Of a stretch of DNA of 64,000 nucleotides, positions 10,301 through 17,580 are shown in pieces (within the stretch, counting starts at the first letter, position 1; each line of letters opens with the position of its first letter). A program made the translations under genes and the position numbers. Source of the stretch: Thinopyrum elongatum (taxonomy: Eukaryota > Streptophyta > Magnoliopsida > Poales > Poaceae); contig CM022298.1 of assembly GCA_011799875.1 (NCBI GenBank), positions 291,094,366 to 291,158,365 on the forward strand. The letters are read 5' to 3'. Under the pieces are notes generated by a model. The model had not been told where the DNA came from and did not search any database. It saw nothing but the letters and a program-made list of their open reading frames with translations.

Positions 10301-10467
10301 CCGCAATAAATTCTTGCCGCTCCACAGCTTGCTTTCTGGCTTTCTGCTTGACGGGCCTCGCGTGGGGACAGACGGCAAGGTGGTGCTCAATTACTTTCCT
10401 GGGAACACCGGGGATGTCGTGCAAACACGTCGACATTCGCCCGCAGGAAAGCAACGAGCGCGCTTTC
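7335..10467 (-). CDS. Reverse transcriptase, RNase H and truncated integrase of element 1
   Basis: The recognisable protein starts just after the UAG at 10468-10470, in the gag/PR frame, and shifts frame near 10415, where about 11 nt are missing relative to element 3. RT motifs follow: LCIDFTDVNKACPKDPFPLPRID, SFLDAYSGYHQI, MPFGLKNAGSTFARAV and the catalytic YMDD (about 9887-9898). RNase H comes next (DGAFSLQG, NNTAEYEG, GDSQLV), then the spacer, the integrase HHCC finger and two core Asp residues. The frame then crosses into the second copy of the duplication at 7348 and ends a few codons later, so the catalytic Glu and C-terminal integrase domain are missing. It would copy RNA into DNA in virus-like particles if intact. 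It is probably inactive here. Confidence 0.87.
7349..9530 (-). repeat. Tandem duplication in pol, right copy
   Basis: This is the partner of 5166-7347. It is continuous with the RT upstream (higher coordinates), so it is the copy in original context at its RT end. Its integrase is truncated at the junction after the second core acidic residue. Confidence 0.93.
8009..8375 (-). repeat. Degenerate spacer repeats, right copy
   Basis: Same array as 5826-6192, duplicated with the 2183 bp unit. It has a few amino-acid differences (such as VVEAGAP versus VIEAGAP) and no change in repeat number. Confidence 0.8.
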
Positions 10468-10470
10468 CTA
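10468..10470 (-). other. In-frame UAG between protease and RT
   Basis: The codon context is AAA UAG GAA. The same junction in element 3 (50344-50346) is also AAA UAG GAA. In element 1 the frame is shared with gag and protease. Confidence 0.7.
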
Positions 10471-11280
10471 TTTGTTGTCAAGTGTGGCACTGATGGTGAA
10501 GGAACCACCAGTGCCGTCCTCCTTGGCGGGCACCTTCTTTGTCGCCGGCGGAGCGGCTTTGTTCTTCTTGCACTTGCCGGTGGAGCTCTCTGGTGCGTCC
10601 TCGATGGCAGCGCAGCACTCCGAAGAGGTGCGCTTGCCGGAGTGGGCACAGGAGCTCTTGCCGGACTTCCTCTTGTTCTTCCCCCCGGGAGCTTCAGCGG
10701 CAAGTGCCTTGGCGGCAGTTGCGGCAGCTGCTTCCCGGTAGATCTTGTCGGCGCAAATGAGTGCATCCTTCTTATCGCAGGGAACTGTGATAACACTTAC
10801 TGGGCCTGGCATCTTCAACACGTTGTAGGCATAATGAGAGGCTGCCATGAACTTGGCGAGCGCTGGACGGCCAAGTATCCCATTATAAGGCAATGGAATA
10901 TCGGCAACGTCAAAGGTGACCTTCTCGGTCCGGTAGTTCAGCTCGCCGCCAAATGTCACTGGCAGCGTGATCTTCCCTTTCGGCTTGCTCCTTCCTGGAT
11001 TGACTCCTTGGAAAGTACCAGTTTCCTCAAGCTCGCCGTCAGGGATTTGAAGTTTCCGGAGAACAGCGGGCGAAATCAGATTCAAGCCGGCCCCACCGTC
11101 AACTAACATCTTCGTGACCTTGAGGTTGCGGATCGTTGGTGAAACCAACATCGGCAAGCACCCGACCGCTGTTGTGCGGTCAGGGTGGTCCTCAATGTCA
11201 AAGACGATAGGCGTGTCGGACCACTTCAGAAGCTTTCTGGCGTCAACAGATGGTTCCGCCGCATTGATCTCTCGCGCCCA
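10471..11280 (-). CDS. Retroviral-type aspartic protease segment of element 1
   Basis: 270 codons open between two UAG codons. The active-site region reads KMLVDGGAGLNLISP, with the catalytic Asp in DGG rather than DTG or DSG. The flap/C-terminal signature is PLPYNGILGRPALAKF. An N-terminal segment WSDTPIVFDIEDHPDRTTA precedes it, as in other grass gypsy elements. A Lys/Ser-rich tail links it to RT. It would cleave the polyprotein as a homodimer. The frame is the same as gag, so expression would need readthrough of the UAG at 11281-11283. Confidence 0.82.
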
Positions 11281-11283
11281 CTA
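11281..11283 (-). other. In-frame UAG between gag and protease
   Basis: The codon context is CTT AAA UAG TGG. Element 3 has the same codons at 51144-51146, with HSSHRQLK before the stop in both. Confidence 0.7.
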
Positions 11284-13326
11284 TTTAAGTTGGCGGTGAG
11301 AAGAATGCAACGAAGCACCACCGTCAACACACAAGACTTCTGCGGCTTTCTGAAATTCGTGCTCACTGGATTCTTCATCATCATCATCATCTTTGTCGCG
11401 GCCACGAGGAGGCCTGTCTCTCTGCTGCTGCTTGGCCTTGCCGCGACGCCCTCCTCGGGCAGTGCGCTTCTTGCCGGACCCGCCAGCACCTTCTGGGGCC
11501 TTCTCCTTGTCGCGCCTCTCATACTCAGCTTTCTGCTGCTCGACAAGCTGCTCGACTCATCGGCAGTTCTGGAGATCGTGTCCCTTGGTGCGGTGGATCT
11601 TGCAATATTGCTTGTCGGAGCCGTCCTGCTTGTCGGCAGCCGCCAAGGCCTGACAGTTGGCGCACGCGGCAATCTCCTTGCCGGAGCCCTCGACTTTGGC
11701 CTTGTCGGTGCTGCCGTTGCCGCTGGACTATTCGACGGCAAGCACAGCTTTGCCCTTTTTCTTCCTGTTGTTCCGCCGCCAGCCCTTCTTTGCCGGGGCG
11801 GTACCTTCACTGTCAGAGCTCCCCCCTGTGCCAACACCTTCACCGGGAAGTTTCCTTCCCTCTTCAGCACGCGCACACTTGTCGGCGAGAGCATATAGCT
11901 GGCCAATGTCTCTGACCTTGGTCATCGCCATTTCCTCCCGCATCTTGCGGTTACGCACGTTCTGATGGAACGCGCTAATAACCGCAGCGGGGTGAACATC
12001 TGGGATGTTGTACTGTACGCGGCTGAACCTTTGAATGTATTTGCGCAGGGGCTCTCCTTCCTTCTGGGGGATGAGATGAAGATCACTCTCCTGGCCATGA
12101 GGTTGATGTCCACCAGTAAAGGCACCAACAAACTGATGGCACAGGTCCGCCCATGAAGAAATGGAGTTCTCCGGCAAGTGCATGAGCCATGAGACGACGT
12201 TGCGCTTTAACACGAGCGGGAAGTAGTTAGCAAGAATCTTGTCGTCTCGTCCCCCGGCAGCTTGCACCGCAATGGTGTAAATGCTGAGGAACTCCGACGG
12301 GTGTGTCTTGCCATCATACTTCTCCGGCACGTCAGGCTTGAAAGCCTTGGGGTTGGGCCACTGGACCTGCCGCAGCTCACGGGTGAACGCTGGACAACTT
12401 ACCGCGTACGGCAAGTCGCTAGGATCCCCTGGCGCATGCATGTCAACAGCGGGCCCTGCGCGTCTGTCGGACTGACGATGCGCTTCTCTCCTTCGCTCGA
12501 TAGTGGTACGAGCGTCTTCTCCTCTGCGTTCCTGAAGAACGAGGCGCTGGTCACGACGAGCTCGCGGGTCAGACGACGCCATGGAATCATCGCCACGGGC
12601 GTCGTTTCGACGTGTCGGCGACCGAGGCCGTCTGGGCGGGGAGTGTACGGTTGTTGCCCCCTCGCCGTTCTTGTTGGTGACAGCATTGTCACCAGTTCTC
12701 TTGTCGGCCGCGCGCACCGGGTCGGCATCAGCGAAGCTGAGAAGGCTCTGAATGGTTGCCCTCCACTCGTCAAGCTTATTTGCTGGTGGAGGGAAGTTCA
12801 GGAGCAGTTGCGCACGCGCCAATGCTTCTGCTGGTGAGGGAGGTATCGAGTGGCGTGAGGACTGTGGGATGGTCTTACTCCTAACAGTGTTAGAAGGAGC
12901 ATCTCCACGCCCAGGCGACCGTACCTCGACCCTGCCAGTGTGTTGATGCGTATGGTGACCCTGCGCATCTCGAGATCGATGCGCAAGTTCATTATCCAGG
13001 GAGCGCCTGGCACCTGGGGCGTCAGGACGCTGCCTGTCACGGGCTTCTTGCGAAGGCCGCGGTGTCTGAACCGGCGCAGGCGTTCTAGAACGCGCAGCAC
13101 CGTTTCTGGAGCTTGCAGGGACAGCAGCAGCGAGCAGTGCTGCGCTCCCAGACCCAGCAGCGCCAAGATTGGCGTTGTTGGCCTGGTTTTAGACAGGTGG
13201 AGGTAATGGGAGCTCTCGCTCTCCAGTCCCTCCAGCAGCCGCAATCACGTCGGCACCCTCCTGCATGGGAGCAGGCGGGTTGGACGTAGACGCACCGATG
13301 GCCGAAGTCTTCTTTTTTGGAGCCAT
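11281..13326 (-). pseudogene. gag: gag of element 1, three nonsense codons
   Basis: A 681-codon reading frame starts at the ATG on 13326-13324, 63 nt after the primer site, with MAPKKKTSAIGAS. The Retrotrans_gag domain lies at about 12400-11880 (FKPDVPEKYDGKTHPSEFL, SWLMHLP, FVGAF, PLRKYIQRF). A zinc-knuckle-like CKIHRTKGHDLQNC lies near 11570-11610, followed by a basic then acidic tail. Internal stops are TAA at 13189-13191, TAG at 11728-11730 and TGA at 11557-11559, all in frame. Gag would form the particle shell. The ORF that appears to begin at 12822 starts with TTG and is just the middle of this gene. Confidence 0.83.
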
Positions 13327-13388
13327 AAGGCGGAGGATGGCCCAAAAACTAACGAGCAAATCACTAGATTAGGTTCACACAACCTCTC

Positions 13389-13406
13389 CCCCTACCTGGC
13401 GCGCCA
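13389..13406 (-). promoter_or_regulatory. Primer binding site, tRNA-Arg type
   Basis: The plus strand reads CCCCTACCTGGCGCGCCA, an 18-nt match to the 3' end of plant tRNA-Arg(CCU) as I remember it, CCA included. It lies 4 nt inside the LTR, so minus-strand DNA synthesis of a minus-oriented element would start here. Confidence 0.85.
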
Positions 13407-13410
13407 AAGA

Positions 13411-13735
13411 TGTCGGGGACGAATCCGCGATCACCTATGGGACCCAGGGAAGGACCCCTTTACGTTCGGCAGGGAGAGACGGTCGCACGAAGAGCAAATC
13501 TAGCGAAGAACACGACAACGCATGAGAGAGATTTACCCAGGTTCGGGCCGCATGGATGCGTAAAACCCTACTCCTGCTTTTTGGTGTATTATCTGTATGA
13601 TTGTTCTAGCTCCAGGAGCGCTACAGTACAGAGTAGCTGCGTACAATACTGGAGTTCTCAATCTCCCAGTTCCTAACCCCCCTCCACGTTGCCTATGGGC
13701 CTCCTTTTATACGCACAAAGGGGTCACCAACAGGT
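13411..13735 (-). repeat. LTR mirror arm, gag-proximal
   Basis: Motifs from the outside in: CACCTATGGGACC, TTCGGCAGGG, TTTACCCAGGTTCGGGCCGC, GCGTAAAACCCTACTCCTGC, ATGGGCCTCCTTTTATA, AAGGGGTCACCA. All recur in reverse complement at 14660-14999. This arm contains the promoter and 5' leader for gag-pol. Confidence 0.83.
13704..13711 (-). promoter_or_regulatory. TATA box for gag-pol in the LTR
   Basis: TATAAAAG on the minus strand followed by GAGGCCC. It lies about 300 bp upstream of the LTR/primer-site junction, a usual distance for U3/R. Confidence 0.7.
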
Positions 13736-14033
13736 GGCAAACAGTAAAGGTAGAGGTGGAAAGTTGCTACAGTAAGGCCATTATTACTAGGATGACATGT
13801 CCTACCTACCACTGACGGCAGGGGACAAGGGCATTAAATGCCCATGCCTTAGCTGTCCAGATACATGTACCCGGACGTCTTGGACGTGGGAAAAGCCTAT
13901 CCCACCTGCTCCTGCACCGCTAGCTACAGAGTACCACCGTCTACACAGTGCCCTGCCACACACGCTTGGAAGGACCCAGAGCGCCACGCTGGCAGAGGCA
14001 GCGGAGCAGCACAGTAGCACAGTGGTACAGTAA

Positions 14034-14206
14034 CGCTTGCCGCGGCAAGACCTTGCCGCACTTGATAGCTTGCCGCAACCAATAGCTTGCCGCGCAAGGT
14101 AACTTGCCGGGGCAAGTACCTTGCCGCAGCTGCTATCTTGCCACAGCCAATACCTTGCCGCAGCCAATGACTTGCCGGGGCAAGTACCTTGCCGCGGCAA
14201 GTACTC
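14034..14206. repeat. Cluster of CTTGCCG / CGGCAAG words between the two LTR promoters
   Basis: About 14 copies of TTGCC(G) or its complement in 170 bp, several paired as CTTGCCGCGGCAAG or CTTGCCGGGGCAAG palindromes. It lies midway between the two TATA boxes and could be a shared activator-binding array. That role is inference. Confidence 0.7.
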
Positions 14207-14529
14207 TGCTACAGCAAACCTCAGGCTGGGCCTCAACTGTCCCTCCCGGCAAGCTCCTCTTGCCGGGGCCTTGACTCTTGCTTTGTATACTTTGTTCTTG
14301 AATGGCTTAATAATCTTGAGCTTCTCTCTGGCTGTCCTCCCGTAAGACTGGCCGCGGGATGCTGCTACTGCCCGTGCACAAGTACGGGGTACTAGGGTAC
14401 CCCTATTCTAGTACACCGACACTAAGTGGTAGCCATTCACCACATGGCAGCCTCTCCCTACAGGAAACACCTGTAGATGACACCCGTCCCGCGACGTGTC
14501 AAGCAAGTAGACATGGAGCTGGCGAGATA

Positions 14530-14550
14530 GCCCGGCAAGCCTTGCCGGGC
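14530..14550. repeat. Perfect palindrome in LTR centre
   Basis: A 10-bp arm GCCCGGCAAG, one base C, then its exact reverse complement. It carries the same GGCAAG word as the central cluster. Confidence 0.7.
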
Positions 14551-14659
14551 AACCAACGATGTGACGTTGAGCGGTGCATTTAATGCGCCCTGTCAGCCCA
14601 TAGAGTTAGGTATGGTAGCGCTGTTTGCTATCTTATCAGTGCATAATGACTGTTTTGCC

Positions 14660-14999
14660 ATTGTGGTGACCCCTTAATCTATAAAAGGAGGCCCATGGCA
14701 ACCGTAGAGAGGGTTAGAAGGTTGGATAACTCAGACCCCCATACGCGCATAGCCACTGCCGCCTTGAGGCAACCCTTGCCGGGCAAGTGTACTACGCTCC
14801 ACCACCACCTTTCCACCATCAATCCACCAAAGCAGGAGTAGGGTTTTACGCCTCACGGCGGCCCGAACCTGGGTAAAAATGCCCATGTGATCTCTGCCGT
14901 GCTGCCACACGCTCGTCTGCTCTTTGCGCAACGCGACGCCCCCTGCCGAACCAGCAAGGGGCCTCATGGTCCCATAGGTGGGCGTGGTTTCCCGCGACA
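14660..14999 (+). repeat. LTR mirror arm, outward (antisense-gene side)
   Basis: Reverse complement of the gag-proximal arm, motif by motif. In the 3' LTR copy this arm would face the antisense gene and provide its promoter and leader. Here, in the 5' LTR, it faces the host flank. Confidence 0.8.
14680..14687 (+). promoter_or_regulatory. TATA box on the opposite strand of the LTR
   Basis: TATAAAAGGAGGCCCATGGC on the plus strand, the same core and downstream sequence as the gag-pol TATA box but in the opposite direction, about 320 bp from the LTR end. Confidence 0.68.
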
Positions 15000-15753
15000 C
15001 CCTGCTCCTCTCAACAACAACAAAAACACCACTAAAAAAAGTACTGCTCAGCCCTCAAAAAAATGCCGCTCCTTATGCAATTCTCTCTTTTATTGACTAT
15101 ACATTGACAATTGTGTGGGACCCAGAAGGAAGCAATTTTTTTCTTGTAGTTCTAATAAGGAGGCACTTGCGTATGTTTGGCCATGGTCCTGGTGGGTCCC
15201 TACTATCATCCTCTCCAAGTACAGTCATCTCCTGATTCCCCTCGTTTGTTGACCATATTGACAACGCGAGACGGTGGCACCACCGCGAGCGCAACAAGGC
15301 GAAGGATGATGCAGAGACCCTCGCGGGCCCTACGAATGGTCTGGTACAGCGCCCCCTGATCATCCAGGAAGCCAGGATCATCGGCCAGCATGTCCGCGAC
15401 GGCATTATCATTCGCCTGTTAGCCGGTGATTTGTCACTCCACATGCCGGCGTTCGTTGAGGAGACGAAGGTTCTAGCACTGGTCCTCCTGTGCTTGCCGA
15501 AACGCCGAGACCGGCGGCACTGGTAGCTCTTCCACCATTAGGCGTCGAAGTGCGGCCGCACCTACTCTATGGTGAACAGGGCATGAACCGGCGCGGGTGG
15601 TGGCGCCGGCTCCTGGTCAGAAGCCTTGTCCATCGCCTGGTCCTCGTCGCTGAGCTCAGCGAGCTCACCGGCGAAGAAGACGGGATTAATTGTAAAAAAA
15701 GAAAAAAAGAGACAGGATTAGAACGGAAGACCTGTGTTGTGTAGTAGCTTACT
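15000..15753. other. Flank of element 1, no intact gene
   Basis: The minus strand carries broken open stretches (about 15200-15700) of Ala/Asp-rich protein such as VADMLADDPGFLDDQGALYQ. These may be the rest of the acidic pseudogene next door. Several stops interrupt it. No promoter or RNA gene is evident. Confidence 0.4.
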
Positions 15754-16828
15754 GCATCTACAGCTGGACACTGACCGGTCAAGCCTCAAATTTGCTCATC
15801 TGCATCTGGCTACCTCATACTAGAAATTTTTAATCCATACAAAAGCATGCAAATGAAAAAACCAAAGTACTATGTAGATCAAGTAGCCTAGTCATCGTCG
15901 GAGATGTCCACTATCTCCATGCCCGGCGCCGAGTACATGGCCGGCAGCCGCAGCTGCGGCTCCTCCGGCTACTCCACATCCATCTCCGCTTCGACCTTGT
16001 CGAAGAGGGCGTCAGCCGCCACCTGTTCCTGACGGATGAAGCGCCGGTTGGCTTCCACATAGGCCTCATCCTGGATGGACTCCAGGATGGCCTTCTGCTC
16101 TGCCGTCTCGTCCACATAGGTGCCGGCGAACTGCGCCTTCGCGTCCTCCGTGTTGATGTCCGGAGCCGGCGCCAGCTCCTGCTCCGGCTGCTCTGCCCCC
16201 TCGTTGTCTTCCAGATCCACCACCTCCATCGGAGCCGGCTGCTGCTCCTCTTCCTCCTCCTCCTCTGCCAGCTCCTCCTCCTTGTCTTCCAGATTCACCA
16301 TCTCCATCGGAGCCGGCTGCTTCTCCTCTCCCTCCTCCTCCTCCGCCAGCTCCTACTCCTCCTCCTCCACCCCCTTCGGCTCCGGCGAGTCCGGAGGCAG
16401 CCCGGCAGTGATGCGGGCGGCGAGCCTTGCCATGATCTCCTACTTGATCTGGTACCGATACTCCGGCGTGAGCATAGCGTAGGTGGTTATCTTCTTCTTG
16501 GCCATGGCAAAGCTGGAGAGCGTGGGAAGGGTGCCGAAGCGGGAGGATTTATTGGTCTCGGGCGGCGAGCCAGACCGGCACACAGCCTCCTCCCCCCACA
16601 CCCACCCATCGGGTTTTCGGGCGATCCTGCGTGGGACCCCGATGTCAGCCCGACGTGGCGGACGCGCCCGGGCGCCCCATATCCGCCCCATATTTGGGTT
16701 GTATCTGAGGGGTACCAGTCGGCCCGGGCGTTTGACGCCCATTTGAGGATCCCGTCTAGGTCAAATTTCGTGACCGGGTCGTCCGCCCTGTTGTTTGAGG
16801 CAGGTTAGGGGCGTCCGGCTGTAGATGC
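15754..16828 (-). mobile_element. Possible small TIR element carrying an acidic ORF
   Basis: GCATCTACAGCTGGAC at 15754 is matched in inverted orientation by GTCCGGCTGTAGATGC ending at 16828 (15 of 16). The right end adjoins GC-rich CGCCCGGGCG sequence often seen upstream of such copies. A clear target duplication is not visible, so the class (Harbinger-like or gene-carrying) is uncertain. Confidence 0.35.
15888..16505 (-). pseudogene. Acidic Glu-rich protein, four in-frame pieces
   Basis: The frame starts at ATG 16505 (MAKKKITTYAMLTPEYRY) and keeps one phase for 205 codons to a TAG at 15888-15890 after MEIVDISDDD. Internal TAG codons lie at 16440-16442, 16353-16355 and 15969-15971. Two tandem copies of a unit ending QPAPMEMVNLED / QPAPMEVVDLED lie in the Glu-rich middle. 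I do not recognise a domain. It looks like a multicopy grass sequence that has decayed here. Confidence 0.55.
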
Positions 16829-17580
16829 TCTAGTTTCTAATAAAAATAAAGAGGCAGTACATGCTCTTACGACTGCAAGGCCAGAGAATTTAAGTTATTC
16901 CGTACATCTATATTTTATAACATAGGTTATGCATGAAACAGTAAGATGATGAGTCGGTCGGAAGATCATGGTTTCTCCTCTAGCCTACCTGAACTAGTTT
17001 TTGTATAGGCTATGAATGGAACATAAGACAATGAACTTCATAAGCGCAGAAACAACAGAAGACGATGAACTTCTTAACATGCAAATCACTGGCATTAGAT
17101 CAACATGCAAAACAATACGTAGCATTGTTCTCAGGAGGCACGGTGAATAGCTCGTGATGCCGCATGCCATAGCATTCCAAGCACAACTTTGCAATCAAAC
17201 TCACAAAGCATGGCATTTCATAGACAACATTCAGAACAAACTCTTAAAATACACATATAAGTCAACATTCATGATTATGCATCTCATCAGAGCCAATATT
17301 TACTTCTAAAGGAAAAAACGATCGACACTGCTCACGGCAAAGGGCGTCACATTCGAAAATATCAAATGCATGTCTTCTGGATAACATCAATGAACAAAAT
17401 TTGACAAGGTTTTCCAATTCCAAAATATCAAACGAATTTCTTCTTGCTAACATCAATGATTAAACTTTGACAAGGTTTTCCCATTCAAATTATCTAATGC
17501 CTATGATTGTGGAAAAGGCCGGGTTTGTCATCAGTTTGCACATTGAAATTGCACATGGAGCCGGATTAACCAGCTTATCT
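16829..17580. other. AT-rich stretch, nothing firm
   Basis: Contains repeated CATCAATGA...TTGACAAGGTTTTCC phrases (17390-17480), suggesting short internal duplication. No ORF above background and no TIR pair recognised. Confidence 0.4.

Larger units (their letters stand above)
1..14999 (-). mobile_element. Element 1: Tat-like Ty3/gypsy LTR retrotransposon, left end off window
   Basis: Reading leftward on the minus strand: 5' LTR (13411-14999), tRNA-Arg-type primer site, gag, protease, RT, RNase H, integrase, then a non-coding stretch and a plus-strand antisense gene. The 3' LTR and polypurine tract lie beyond the left edge. Domain order PR-RT-RH-INT is the Ty3/gypsy order. The chromodomain-free integrase, the long RNaseH-integrase spacer and the antisense accessory gene point to the Tat (Retand/Grande-like) group. 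The element is not intact: gag has nonsense codons, RT has an indel near its N terminus, and pol carries a 2.18 kb tandem duplication. The 5 bp to the right of the LTR are CCCTG, but the partner target duplication cannot be checked. Family name in TREP is not assigned. Confidence 0.88.
13411..14999 (-). repeat. 5' LTR of element 1 (1589 bp, internally mirrored)
   Basis: It begins TGTCGGGGAC beside the primer site and ends CCCGCGACA, so it has TG...CA ends. Its first ~325 bp and last ~340 bp are imperfect reverse complements with the same order of motifs. A CTTGCCG-rich centre separates them. Confidence 0.85.

Noticed and set aside
11728..12822. Gag starting at 12822
   Set aside because: That position is TTG, not ATG. 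The same frame runs back to an ATG at 13326 next to the primer site, interrupted by one TAA.
13389..13406. tRNA gene fragment
   Set aside because: Only the 3' 18 nt of a tRNA are present and they lie beside the LTR, so it is a primer binding site. The same applies to 53262-53279 and 44303-44320.
16120..16482. Poly-Ser ORF on the plus strand
   Set aside because: It is the reverse complement of the Glu-rich pseudogene (GAG/GAA read as CTC/TCC) and has no independent support.
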